Shown piece after piece: positions 53,670-62,365 of a stretch of 64,000 bases of DNA. This DNA comes from GCA-020343675 sp964462945. Lineage in GTDB: Bacteria > Planctomycetota > Phycisphaerae > Sedimentisphaerales > Anaerobacaceae. The position numbers were made by a program, and so were the translations under genes. The stretch covers positions 1-64,000 of the forward strand of contig CAYWZW010000018.1 in the NCBI GenBank assembly GCA_964462945.1, read 5' to 3'. Numbering within the stretch: position 1 is the first letter of the stretch; the number at the start of each line of letters is the position of its first letter. The notes below the pieces were generated by a model. The model was not told where the DNA came from and searched no databases. It worked only from the letters and a program-made list of their open reading frames with translations.

Positions 53670-55115
53670 TCAGCTTTTTCGGAGCTGTCGAAGGATGTCC
53701 CAATACGCCCCGCGGGCGCCATTTCGGATGGCCTGTGTCAGCGGCAGGTTTTCATTGTAGTTGTAATTGGCAGCTTTATTGTCTTGGGCTGCTTCCAGGT
53801 CGGTCTCGACGGCAGGTTCGAAGAACCGTTGGTCGCCGCCGATCATGTCCCTCACCAATTCCGCGGGACGCTCGCCCAGGGCCTCGGATATGTAAAACGT
53901 CGGTCGCAGCAGGTCTATGGGGCCGCTATACTTGCGACGGATGTTGCCGTCTTTTCCATCCCGAAGTTTTTCTGCCGCCATTTTCTCCATCACCGTACGA
54001 GGATAGATTCTTATGCCCAGTGCAGCCCCTGCACAATCGGGATTGATTCTTTTTATGAAATCAATCGTTTCTTGCACCGTTTGTGGTGTTTCACCCGGCC
54101 CGCCCAGCAAAAGATCGATCATCACGGCGATCCCGTTCAGCCGGCAAAGCTTGACTGCCGCGGCGAGGTCTTCTCTGCCGTGCTGCTGGCGGTATGTCCG
54201 GAGCATCGCTTCAGAACCCGAATCTCCCGTGAAGTCTATTCCGGCACACCCGGCCCGGGCCATCGCTTCGGCCAGGTCCGCGTCAAAGGGTGATGGTGAC
54301 ATATAGGTGTACCAGCGAATCTTGCTCCCCAGCGAGCGCCTGTTCAGCTCCTCACAAACTGCATGAGCATGGCTTTCGGGCACGTTGAACTCGGCGTCGC
54401 AAAGATGTAATACGCCTATTCCCTGCTGTAACAAAGACTGAGCTTCATCGGCAACTTCAGAAGGGTTTCGCAGTCTGGGTTTGCTGCCTTTGGCTAAGGG
54501 GTCGGCGCAGTATATGCACTTGCGATTACAGCCGCGTTTTGTCTCCAAACCGCATTGCCCACCTTGCCGAAAGTAGCTCAGATTATCAATGGAGCTGCGG
54601 GCGGTACCTAATGAAATCGGATTAGGCCAGCATGGTGCGTTGCTGCGGATCATGTTATCTTCCGGCCATATAAGACCAGGGACATCCGTAAATCGGCGAG
54701 TCCCCCGCAACTGATGGACAAGCGCCGGTATGGCCGTCTCCCCGTCGCCGCACACGCCAAAATCGGCATTTGTGTACTCCAGGATGGATTCGGGAAATAT
54801 GGAATACCCCACGCCGCCAAGTACGATTGGAGCCTCGCTCATACTGCGAATGGTCGTGATAGTATCTTTCAATCCGGGAACAAACCAGTCGGCGCTAGGC
54901 CAAAAACAATCGTCCGCATTTCGAAAAGAGATTCCCACCAATTCGGGATCTCGCATCGAGAAGTGCTCTACTATCGCCTTGGCCGGTTCATCGGCCAAGG
55001 CAAGGTCAAGGACTTCTACGTCGATGCCGGCCTGCTGGACGGAGGCCGCGACATAATCCAGTCCAATCGGCCCGATGACGGGGGCCATTCTGTTCGTGTT
55101 GACGAGTGTTAGCAT
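53670..55115 (-). CDS. B12-binding-domain radical SAM protein
   Basis: About 481 residues from ATG 55115 (MLTLVNTNRM); the frame opens at TTG 55133. The N-terminal ~190 residues form a cobalamin-binding-type Rossmann domain with a DLALADEP strand end and VLGGVGYSIFPESIL, but the B12-axial D-x-H-x-x-G motif is not present. The radical SAM core has CNRKCIYC. Downstream IDFTGDSGSEAMLRTY and LLLGGPGETPQTVQETIDF are usual for class B/Elongator-like members. The substrate is unknown. It does not belong to the mqn train (53386-53669 separates them). Confidence 0.82.
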   Translation of the reverse strand: MLTLVNTNRMAPVIGPIGLDYVAASVQQAGIDVEVLDLALADEPAKAIVEHFSMRDPELVGISFRNADDCFWPSADWFVPGLKDTITTIRSMSEAPIVLGGVGYSIFPESILEYTNADFGVCGDGETAIPALVHQLRGTRRFTDVPGLIWPEDNMIRSNAPCWPNPISLGTARSSIDNLSYFRQGGQCGLETKRGCNRKCIYCADPLAKGSKPRLRNPSEVADEAQSLLQQGIGVLHLCDAEFNVPESHAHAVCEELNRRSLGSKIRWYTYMSPSPFDADLAEAMARAGCAGIDFTGDSGSEAMLRTYRQQHGREDLAAAVKLCRLNGIAVMIDLLLGGPGETPQTVQETIDFIKRINPDCAGAALGIRIYPRTVMEKMAAEKLRDGKDGNIRRKYSGPIDLLRPTFYISEALGERPAELVRDMIGGDQRFFEPAVETDLEAAQDNKAANYNYNENLPLTQAIRNGARGAYWDILRQLRKS

Positions 55116-55136
55116 TGTCTTTGATCGAATCAAATA

Positions 55137-55167
55137 GAGAAGGCTGGTTTCTGAAACCAGCCTTCTC
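55137..55167 (-). terminator. Perfect 15-bp hairpin after the beta-barrel gene
   Basis: GAGAAGGCTGGTTTC (55137-55151) and GAAACCAGCCTTCTC (55153-55167) pair fully around one base, so the real loop is opened by a few pairs. On minus it is followed by TATTTGATT. It lies 33 bases past the stop of the gene at 55201. Confidence 0.6.
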
Positions 55168-55200
55168 GAAGATACAACACAATACGCACTGACGAGCGTA

Positions 55201-56010
55201 TCAGAATTGGTACTTCAGACCCATGCTGACCCAGGTTTCGTCTTTATCGTCATTCACCGATTTGTCCATGGTGACCTGGTGATAAACGCCGGGGGTCAGG
55301 ACAACGTTCTGGGCCAGGTCGAAGTTGGTCGAGACGCCGAAGACGGCGTTGGACCAATCCTGGTCCACGTTCGAGCCGCCCGGACCGACGCCGTCATTAT
55401 AGACCGCCTCGGCATGAAGATTCAGGACCTGCTCCGGAGTCTCCGGCACGATCCCCCCGACGGTCCACGCATAGTCCAGCATGAAAATGTGCGCAAAGCC
55501 CGAAGCCGTGCCGCTGCCCGGTGACCGGCTTCCGACCAGCGAGCCGCTCTCCGACGGCCACAGCTTCACCAGGACGTAGCTGGGAACCGTTCCGAACGGG
55601 CAAATCTTCGGCAAGGAGAGGATCGCGTGCAGTTCCTGCAGGTCGTAAAGGCCTGAACTGTTGTCCGGGAAGTTGTAATACACCCAGCCCAGCCTGTACT
55701 GGACGGCATGTTGCTCACCCTCGAACAGACCGTTTTGATAATACAGGTTGTAGTCCCAGCGCTCGCCATTCTCGAATCCGCCGGAGTTGGCGCGGTGTCC
55801 GGTGACATTGACGCCCAGACCCGTGCCGAACAGGTTCAGGTCAACGCTGGGGTGAATGGCGCTCTTGTCCGCAAAAATGTCGAAGCCCCGCCAGACGTAC
55901 TTGCCCGACCAGGTCAGGTCCACGTACCCGTGCAGGTCTGAATCCTGCGCCTGTGCTATGCCTCCCACGGCCAGCAAAACCACCGCAGTCACCAAAATTC
56001 TCTTTTCCAT
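55201..56010 (-). CDS. Outer-membrane beta-barrel protein
   Basis: The start is ATG 56010 with AAGGAG upstream, giving a signal peptide cut after AQA (MEKRILVTAVVLLAVGGIAQ). The mature part is a series of alternating aromatic strands (HGYVDLTWSGKYVWRGFDI, WDYNLYYQNGLF, GWVYYNF) and ends GLKYQF, the C-terminal Phe signal for outer-membrane insertion. The WRGFD opening is like the TorF/'conserved hypothetical porin' group. About 269 residues. Function probably pore or surface barrel; substrate unknown. Confidence 0.72.
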   Translation of the reverse strand: MEKRILVTAVVLLAVGGIAQAQDSDLHGYVDLTWSGKYVWRGFDIFADKSAIHPSVDLNLFGTGLGVNVTGHRANSGGFENGERWDYNLYYQNGLFEGEQHAVQYRLGWVYYNFPDNSSGLYDLQELHAILSLPKICPFGTVPSYVLVKLWPSESGSLVGSRSPGSGTASGFAHIFMLDYAWTVGGIVPETPEQVLNLHAEAVYNDGVGPGGSNVDQDWSNAVFGVSTNFDLAQNVVLTPGVYHQVTMDKSVNDDKDETWVSMGLKYQF

Positions 56011-56106
56011 AGTTTTCTCCTTAAAAACCTTACCTTGTTCTAACTGCACTCAAATTGAATATGTTGCCTCAAATACAGACAAGAGTCAAGACGAAAACGA
56101 ACAATC

Positions 56107-57498
56107 TTACCACCTCCCGCTTTTCCTCATTTGGGCTTTTGGGAGGTTTTTCAGCTCCGCCGTGTACTTCTGCAGGTCTTCATCCGGCAGTTCATAATCG
56201 GTAAGCTTTCCGGACAGATACGCGTCGTAGCCGAGCAGGTCCATCAAACCATGCCCGCTGTAGTTGAACAATATCACCTTCTCTTTGCCTTCTTCCTTTG
56301 CTTTCTTGGCTTCGTCGATGACTGCTGCGATGGCCTGACTGGTTTCAGGAGCGGTGATGAATCCCTCCGTTCGGGCCCATGTTAGCGCAGCCTCATATGA
56401 CTGCAATTGATGGTAGGCTCTTGGCTCCAGCAAACCTTCCACGATCCCCTGGCAAACCAGCGGGGCCATGCCGTGGTAACGCAATCCGCCGGCGTGAATC
56501 GGAGGAGGCACGAAGGCGTGTCCGAGGGTGTGCATGGCCAGGAGCGGCGTCGTACAGGCGGTGTCTCCGAAGTCATAAGCGAACGGTCCCCGTGTCATCG
56601 TCGGGCACGCCGTCGGTTCAACCGGGATGATTTTAATGTTCGCGCCATTGATCTTGTCGGCCACAAACGGGAACGACAAACCTGCAAAATTGCTGCCGCC
56701 CCCCGCACACCCAATGACGATGTCCGGCAGCTTTTCGCCGGCCTTTTTTAGCTGCTTCTTGGCCTCAAGGCCGATTATCGTCTGATGGAGCAGCACGTGA
56801 TTCAGCACGCTGCCGAGAGAGTAACGTGTCTTGCCGGACTTATCGGTCACCGCCGCCTCAATCGCTTCGCTGATGGCAATTCCCAGACTGCCGGGCGTAT
56901 CGGGCATTTCTTTCAACACTTTTCTTCCTGCATTTGTTTCGGAGCTCGGACTTGCCACGCAGTTTGCCCCCCAAACCGCCATCATCATTTTTCTGAACGG
57001 CTTTTGGTCAAAGCTTATTCGGACCATAAAGACCTTGCATTCGAGCCCCAACAATTTACAGGCGAAAGCCAGCGCGCTGCCCCATTGGCCGGCTCCGGTC
57101 TCCGTCGTTAGTTTCTTAATGCCGGACTGCTTGTTATACCAGGCCTGGGCCACGGCAGTATTTGGCTTGTGACTTCCAGGCGGGCTGACGCTTTCATCCT
57201 TGTAGTAGATGCGCGCCGGCGTATCAAGGTGCTTTTCCAGATACACCGCCCTGCGCAGCGGGGTCGGCCGCCAGCGATAGAGAATATCGAGAATCTCTTC
57301 CGGGATGTCTATCCACCGATTCGCGCTGACTTCCTGCTCGATCAAATTCATCGGGAATACCGGCGCAAGCATATCGGGCGTGACGGGTTTGCCGTCCGGC
57401 CCGAGGGGTGGAAGCAGCGGCGTGGGCAGGTCCGCCGCTAGGTTATACCATTGTCGAGGAATGTCACTTTCATTGAGCAATATTTTTACTGGCTCCAT
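56107..57498 (-). CDS. trpB: Tryptophan synthase beta chain, TrpB2 type
   Basis: PLP enzyme joining indole and serine. 463 residues, longer than the common TrpB1, with the TrpB2 N-terminus (IPRQWYNLAADLPTPLLPPL). The PLP lysine is in PPGSHKPNTAVAQAW, followed by TETGAGQWGSALA, the phosphate-binding CAGGGSNFAGLSFPF and an ILFNYSGHGLMDL end. ATG 57498 has TAGGAG upstream. No trpA is nearby; TrpB2 proteins usually act alone or scavenge indole. trpS lies 0.9 kb away on the other strand. Confidence 0.92.
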   Translation of the reverse strand: MEPVKILLNESDIPRQWYNLAADLPTPLLPPLGPDGKPVTPDMLAPVFPMNLIEQEVSANRWIDIPEEILDILYRWRPTPLRRAVYLEKHLDTPARIYYKDESVSPPGSHKPNTAVAQAWYNKQSGIKKLTTETGAGQWGSALAFACKLLGLECKVFMVRISFDQKPFRKMMMAVWGANCVASPSSETNAGRKVLKEMPDTPGSLGIAISEAIEAAVTDKSGKTRYSLGSVLNHVLLHQTIIGLEAKKQLKKAGEKLPDIVIGCAGGGSNFAGLSFPFVADKINGANIKIIPVEPTACPTMTRGPFAYDFGDTACTTPLLAMHTLGHAFVPPPIHAGGLRYHGMAPLVCQGIVEGLLEPRAYHQLQSYEAALTWARTEGFITAPETSQAIAAVIDEAKKAKEEGKEKVILFNYSGHGLMDLLGYDAYLSGKLTDYELPDEDLQKYTAELKNLPKAQMRKSGRW

Positions 57499-57554
57499 TG
57501 CTGTGCTCCTAATAAAAGCCTGGTTATTGGTTTCTACGCTTTGGCCATTCTATA

Positions 57555-57905
57555 GAAAGAAAATAGAAAGTCAAAATGTAAAATGCAAAATCAAGGAGGT
57601 CATCCCGGCTTGCCGGGATGCTGCGATTTTGATTTTTTTGTCTTTGCGCTTTGATTTTCGCGGCAGGACCCGCAAAAACCGGCACTTATCGGGGGATTGT
57701 TCATTTCTGATTTAGTGGAGCCGCCTGTCCCCGGGTGTGCCGGCAAGGCTGTTTTTTTCGTTTTCCGGACGGAAAATGCTTGATTGTTGCAGCGTCACTC
57801 GCTAAAATCAAATATCAAATCTTGAAAATTAAAGTTGTGGAGTCATCCCTTAGGGATGATGACGTCCTTCATTTTGCACTTTGTTTTTTGACATTTGATT
57901 TCTTT
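57555..57905. repeat. Two AT-rich hairpin repeats between trpB and the small HTH gene
   Basis: Two units of similar build. Each has an AAAATGCAAAATCAA-like or AAATCAAATATCAAA-like left arm, a compact hairpin (CATCCCGGC-TT-GCCGGGATG at 57601-57620; ATCCCT/AGGGAT at 57844-57856) and a right arm rich in GATTTTTTTG or TTTTTTGACATTTGATT. The rest of the interval 57499-57927 has no gene. Confidence 0.55.
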
Positions 57906-57927
57906 TAATGATGAAAGGGGGCACACT

Positions 57928-58122
57928 GTGGCAAGAAAGAGAGCCATCAAGGGCGTATGGACAAAGAGCGACCTGAGCCTTCTCAAGAAACTCTTTCCCA
58001 ACAACCCCACTGCCAAGATTGCCGCGAAGCTTGGCAGACCGACCGATGCAGTAAAGAAGAAGGCCTCCAGGATGGGACTTCGCAAGGCGAAGAGATACAT
58101 GAAGTCTCTCGGCCGGGCGTAG
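57928..58122 (+). CDS. Small basic SANT/Myb-like HTH protein
   Basis: 64 residues from GTG 57928, six bases after AAAGGGGG. The sequence GVWTKSDLSLLKKLFPNNPT, then AKIAAKLGRPTDAVKKKASRM, has the tryptophan-led three-helix pattern of SANT/Myb-type or GcrA-like DNA-binding domains and ends in a basic tail (GLRKAKRYMKSLGRA). Probably a DNA-binding regulator or nucleoid protein. It stands alone between repeats and trpS. Confidence 0.7.
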   Translation: MARKRAIKGVWTKSDLSLLKKLFPNNPTAKIAAKLGRPTDAVKKKASRMGLRKAKRYMKSLGRA

Positions 58123-58411
58123 GTTATTTTGCTGGTTCTTAAGCAGCAACGGTGACAGGGTACCCCATCTTTGCGGTGACTGCGGCGCCTAAGTCGTGGC
58201 GAGGCTTGGCGCTTCCGTGCAGAGTGTGTAGGTAACTGAGGGGGCCTTGGTGTGCACGTGTAGTTTCTCTGCGGCTGCTTGCTCTTCTGCGTTCTTCTGC
58301 GCCACATTCCTAATCTAAATTCTTGACAATTGCGTCCCTGTGTGTTATCTTCAAGCGTTATTTGTGTTTTCAGATTTGCTTTTCTCCGTTTCAGGTATCA
58401 GGAGGCTGGCT

Positions 58412-59377
58412 TTGAGAGTGTTGTCGGGCATACAGCCGTCGGGCAAGCTTCATATAGGCAATTATTTTGGCGCTATGCGTCAGCATCTTGCCCTCCAGGC
58501 TGAGCATAACTGCTTTTATTTCATCGCCGACTACCATGCCCTGACCAGCAACCCGTCGCCCGATAATGTTGCCGCCCACACTCTCGACGTGGTAATGGAT
58601 TATGTCGCTTTGGGCCTTGACAGCGAAAAAACGATTTTTTGGCGCCAGTCGGACGTGCCTGAGGTCACGGAGCTTACCTGGCTGCTTTCGTGTGTGACCC
58701 CGATGGGGCTGTTACAGCGATGCACGAGCTACAAGGACAAAGTCGCTCAGGGTCTAAGCCCTAATCACGGCCTGTTTGCATACCCGGTTCTGCAGGCGGC
58801 CGACATCCTCCTTTACAAGAGCGACCTTGTCCCCGTCGGCGCCGACCAGAAACAGCACATCGAGGTGACTCGCGATATCGCCATCCGATTCAACAGCGCT
58901 TACGGCGAGGTTTTCACCGTGCCGAAAGAGCACATTATCGAATCGGTTGCCGTCGTCCCGGGTGTGGACGGGCGAAAAATGAGCAAGAGCTACGGCAACA
59001 CGATCGAGATATTCGAGCCGGAAGCCAGCGTCCGAAAGAAGATCATGAAAATCGTGACGGATTCAACGCCGGTCGAAGAGCCGAAGGACCCGGACAGATG
59101 CAACGTCTTCGCACTTTTGAAGCTGGTTGCCTCATCCGATGAGTTAAGCGAGTGGGAAAACAGGTACCGTAACGGCGGTCTGGGCTACGGCCAGGCAAAG
59201 AAGCGCCTCGCCGAACTGACGATCGACTACTTCAAGCCGTTTCGACAGAAACGAGCCGAGCTTGAAACTGATACCGACTACGTGAAAAAAGTTCTTGCCG
59301 ACGGGGCCGAGCGGGCCAGAGCCGTAGCGCGCCCGACGCTTGAAAAAGCCCGGCAGGCCGTTGGATTGAGAAGATGA
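58412..59377 (+). CDS. trpS: Tryptophanyl-tRNA synthetase
   Basis: Charges tRNA-Trp. The start is TTG 58412, six bases after CAGGAGG, giving the standard N-terminus MRVLSGIQPSGKLHIGNYFG, with the HIGH-type motif HIGN. The second signature KMSKSYGN is present in the DGRKMSKSYGNTIEIF block. About 321 residues, normal length. The final codons overlap the next gene (ATGA), forming an operon with the DUF2007 gene and scpA. Confidence 0.95.
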   Translation: MRVLSGIQPSGKLHIGNYFGAMRQHLALQAEHNCFYFIADYHALTSNPSPDNVAAHTLDVVMDYVALGLDSEKTIFWRQSDVPEVTELTWLLSCVTPMGLLQRCTSYKDKVAQGLSPNHGLFAYPVLQAADILLYKSDLVPVGADQKQHIEVTRDIAIRFNSAYGEVFTVPKEHIIESVAVVPGVDGRKMSKSYGNTIEIFEPEASVRKKIMKIVTDSTPVEEPKDPDRCNVFALLKLVASSDELSEWENRYRNGGLGYGQAKKRLAELTIDYFKPFRQKRAELETDTDYVKKVLADGAERARAVARPTLEKARQAVGLRR

Positions 59378-59607
59378 TTATGGTGGACAGACTCATCGTA
59401 ATCGCGCAGTTCGCAAATTATATTGAGGCCGAAATGGCCAAACAGTCGCTCGCAGACCATGGAATCAAAGCCGTCGTGACCGGCGTGAATGCTTCAAACG
59501 TATATTCCGGTATGCCTGCTATCGAGCGGCCGGCCCTGGAAGTTATGGAAAGCCAGGCCAAAGAGGCCCTGGAAATTCTGGAATCAGACAAAAAACAGGA
59601 AGAGTAA
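59374..59607 (+). CDS. DUF2007-like putative signal-transducing protein
   Basis: 77 residues (LIVIAQFANYIEAEMAKQSL, then LADHGIKAVVTGVN). The short alpha/beta pattern with a 'trade a ligand between neighbours' look and the EVMESQAKEALEILES helix match DUF2007. ATG 59374 overlaps the trpS stop; a second ATG at 59380 is possible. It stops right at the start codon of scpA. Confidence 0.7.
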   Translation: MIMVDRLIVIAQFANYIEAEMAKQSLADHGIKAVVTGVNASNVYSGMPAIERPALEVMESQAKEALEILESDKKQEE

Positions 59608-60612
59608 TTGGCTGATTATCGCGTCAATCTTGACATATTTGCAGGGCCCCTGGACCTGCTTCTGTATCTTGTCCGCAAGGAAGAAGTGGATATTTACGAT
59701 ATTCCCATCGCCAAGATAACCGACCAGTACATTCGTTACATCGAGCTGCTCAAAAGTCTTGATATTGATTTGGCGGGTGACTTCCTGGTGATGGCCGCGA
59801 CGCTCATGCAGATCAAGTCGGCCATGCTCCTGCCGCAAGCGGAGCCTGGGCAGTTTCGAGACGATGATCTGATCGATCCTCGGACGGAGCTGGTCCGCCA
59901 GCTCCTTGAATACAAGAGGTTCAAGGACGCGGCGAATCTGCTGAATGCCGCGGCCGACGAGCAGCAAGAGCGTTACCCGCGCCCCGGCACTATTGTCGAG
60001 CGTCTCAAGCCGGACGCCGAGCCCGAGCTTGACATTGAGCAGGTGACTATATGGGACCTGCTCGAAGCCTTTGATACGGTTTGCAAGGCCATTGGCACCG
60101 TCGGTGACATAAGGCATATTAAAGATGATACGCCTATCGATCTGTATCAGATCGAGATCTTGCACCGTTTGCAGACTGAAGGCCCGATGACGTTCGAACG
60201 TATTTTCGAATATAGGACCAATCGCGTTGTGATGATTGGGTTGTTCCTGGCCCTTTTGGAATTGGTCCGGGCGAAATTGATTTGGGCGGAGCAGCCGGCC
60301 CCTTCCACGATATATTTGCGTTCCTTGACCGAGGAGCCTGCCGAGCAGGCGGTGCAAAAGGCGATCCTTGCCGCGGAGGTCGGCGGTGACCAGTCCGCCC
60401 AGGCGGAACCGCAAAAAGCGCCGCCTATCCCCATATCTGAATTGCCTCCAAAACGCAAGGCGTCCGTTTCAATGGATGCTCAACAGCTGCAGCAGCCGGC
60501 CATACCCATCGCCGAATTACCGCCAAAAAGCGAACCTGCGATTTCACCCCCGGAGCGGGAAAACCAGGAATTACAACCCTCCAAAGATCACGAGCACCAA
60601 GCAGCGAATTAG
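59608..60612 (+). CDS. scpA: Segregation and condensation protein A
   Basis: Kleisin subunit of the SMC-ScpAB condensin, needed for chromosome compaction. TTG start at 59608 directly after the previous stop, with AGGAAGAG upstream. The N-terminus is diagnostic (FAGPLDLLLYLVRKEEVDIYDIPI, DFLVMAATLMQIKSAMLLP), and the C-terminal winged helix is at about residues 190-235 (MTFERIFEYRTNRVVMIGLFLALLEL). 334 residues; the last ~90 are a Pro-rich tail with two copies of IPI(S/A)ELPPK, which is unusual. scpB is not adjacent. Confidence 0.93.
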   Translation: MADYRVNLDIFAGPLDLLLYLVRKEEVDIYDIPIAKITDQYIRYIELLKSLDIDLAGDFLVMAATLMQIKSAMLLPQAEPGQFRDDDLIDPRTELVRQLLEYKRFKDAANLLNAAADEQQERYPRPGTIVERLKPDAEPELDIEQVTIWDLLEAFDTVCKAIGTVGDIRHIKDDTPIDLYQIEILHRLQTEGPMTFERIFEYRTNRVVMIGLFLALLELVRAKLIWAEQPAPSTIYLRSLTEEPAEQAVQKAILAAEVGGDQSAQAEPQKAPPIPISELPPKRKASVSMDAQQLQQPAIPIAELPPKSEPAISPPERENQELQPSKDHEHQAAN

Positions 60613-61209
60613 TCGCCGCACGGTGAATGAGCCTCCGGAATTTGCTTTTGACGTGTTCTGCCGTATGCTTTAAGTGGTGAGGAACAAGCACAGTTGCTGG
60701 AGCGACGGTAACATAGAACCTTTTGGGGGCTGAGGGTTGGCAAGCGGGGGGTCAAATGCTGTGGTTTTCACACGAACTTCCTTCCCGTTTACGTCGATTA
60801 AATCAGGCGTTGGTATGACTGCTGCTGATTTTGGGTAAGGTTCCGTGAAGAACCCGCCCCGGGTGGCCGGCTGTGGCAAGATGCGTGAAGGCATCGTCCG
60901 ATAAAAACCAAGTAGGTGGGTCTCCCAAAATTGCCAACGATAGTCAAAAACAGATAACACGTCTGGATATTTTGAGCTGTTATCCAAAGGCTTCTGCAAA
61001 ATTGAAGTTAGGCATATATTATTTTAGAAAATCGGTTTCGCGATTTTCTAAAAATAATCGGGTACCGTATGATAACACACTATCGAGTAAAACGTTACGC
61101 ATCTTGTTTTAGAAAGAAAAAATCAAAAGAAACGATTTTTTCTTTCCAAAAGTATGCCTAACTTCAATTTTGCAGAACTCATCTGTTATCCAAAGTAAGG
61201 AGGATGAAA
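60613..61209. other. Gene-free interval with a miniature inverted-repeat element
   Basis: 597 bases. The left 380 bases have a minus-strand open frame (60670-60999, 109 residues with GGFFTEPYPKSAAVIPTPDL) that I cannot identify or support with a ribosome site. The right part is the element at 60993-61176. Confidence 0.45.
60977..61195. mobile_element. MITE-like element with perfect 24-bp terminal inverted repeats
   Basis: TCTGCAAAATTGAAGTTAGG... at 60993-61016 is the exact reverse complement of 61153-61176. Inside are two more hairpins: TTTAGAAAATCG/CGATTTTCTAAA (61023-61052) and an AGAAAGAAAAAATC/GATTTTTTCTTTC pair near 61110-61146. A 13-bp direct repeat CTGTTATCCAAAG flanks it (60977-60989 and 61183-61195), but not exactly at the ends. 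It encodes no protein. Confidence 0.6.
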
Positions 61210-61807
61210 ATGGGTTCAAGGGCAGACAAGATTCGATGTTGCCGGGGAATGTCGTTATACCCATTCCAGTTGAGAAATCACCCTTGCCTATTTCGTAAGA
61301 TCTTGCAAAACAACGCGTTACGTAACGCTCAGTACCGAAAACTTATCTGGAACGGGTATAGTGGGTACAATGGTGGCCGTTGTCATTCTTCTGATAGCAC
61401 TTATCGGAACTTCCAGCTTCAGGTATCATGCGGCTTTAGATGCGCGAAAAGCGGATGCACAGACGGCGGCGGCGAGGATCGCCCCGATGCTCTGCGAGAG
61501 CTGGCGCGGCATCAACGGCGGCTTGACGTACGATGCGGCAACCTATTCGGGCACCAATCTGGCAATCACGCAAAGCCTTGACGGTCCCGCCAAGCCGGCG
61601 GATTTTACCCTCTTGGGAAGCTACGTCGTCGTGCTGGATGACGTCGATGGTGTCAACTACTACACGACGTTGTCCTGGAAGGACGTCCAACCCGGATTGA
61701 GGGCTTTAAATGTCATTGTGGCCTGGGGGCAGCGCGACGAGGGGGACGGCGGCATCAATGACGTGGACAAGTCATTCAGGCTCACAATTTACACCGCAAC
61801 TTCATAA
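61210..61807 (+). pseudogene. Type IV prepilin-like gene interrupted by a 101-bp element
   Basis: The start is ATG 61210, six bases after AAGGAGG. It reads MGSRADKIRCCRGMSL up to 61257, the leader and cleavage site of a prepilin-like protein, then the frame is lost. The continuation VGTMVAVVILLIALIGTSSF begins at 61361 and runs to the stop at 61805-61807. Deleting 103 bases (the element plus one TA) restores one frame of about 164 codons. The restored residue after GMSLV is Gly where type IV pilins have Glu5. It is part of a cluster with further prepilin-like genes. A product starting at GTG 61361 would lack the leader. Confidence 0.7.
61258..61358. mobile_element. 101-bp MITE with TA target duplication
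   Basis: Ends TACCCATTCCAG (61258-61269) and CTGGAACGGGTA (61347-61358) are inverted repeats with one mismatch. TA precedes (61256-61257) and follows (61359-61360), the duplication made by Tc1/mariner- and IS630-type transposases. A perfect palindrome GCGTTACGTAACGC (61315-61328) lies in the middle. No coding capacity. Confidence 0.75.
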
Positions 61808-61825
61808 CGAACGATGAGGACGGCA

Positions 61826-62335
61826 ATGAACAGGAAAAGACCGAGCGCCCCGCGGGGCTTTACGCTTGTAGAGCTGGTGATCACCGCGGCAATCGTTTCC
61901 ATTATTGCACTGGCAATCGGCGTGGTCATTGTGGACAGCCAGTCAAGCTGGAACACCATGTATGATCGTGCGAATTCCGATGTTGTCACTGACGGCTACA
62001 TCGTGAGGAAGAAGTTTGACGCCGTCATGCGCAATGCGAGCAGGGAGAAGCTCGTGCTGGGCGACGCCGGCGGTTCGGTCGAGGTTTATTACTACGCAGA
62101 CGATTCTTCGACGGTCGTGGACCGCTACGCACGCTTCTATACGGCCGACGGGGACCTGAATCTCGAGTACGGCCAATTGGACCCGCGAGCGACACTGAGT
62201 GTGGAGACTGTCTGCGGGAACGTATCGGCCTGCAATTTCAATCAGATTGGCCGGTCGGTTCAAATGATCCTTAACCTCGATAATGGAACACAGACGAATA
62301 CCGTTGTTTCGTCTGCAGTTACGCAAAATCAATAG
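61826..62335 (+). CDS. Prepilin-type N-terminal cleavage/methylation protein
   Basis: About 169 residues from ATG 61826 (GAGG six bases upstream). The leader MNRKRPSAPRG is followed by FTLVELVITAAIVSIIALAI, the classical PilD/PulO cleavage site with Glu5. The body is a short pseudopilin-like domain. It sits between an interrupted prepilin gene and a larger prepilin-associated protein, as minor pseudopilins of type II secretion or type IV pilus clusters do. Confidence 0.82.
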   Translation: MNRKRPSAPRGFTLVELVITAAIVSIIALAIGVVIVDSQSSWNTMYDRANSDVVTDGYIVRKKFDAVMRNASREKLVLGDAGGSVEVYYYADDSSTVVDRYARFYTADGDLNLEYGQLDPRATLSVETVCGNVSACNFNQIGRSVQMILNLDNGTQTNTVVSSAVTQNQ

Positions 62336-62365
62336 AACCATTGTCCTGTAGGAGGTGAGGCTGAG

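Noticed and set aside
60670..60999. 109-residue minus-strand frame before the prepilin cluster
   Set aside because: No ribosome site, proline-rich end without family match, and its start lies inside the inverted-repeat element.
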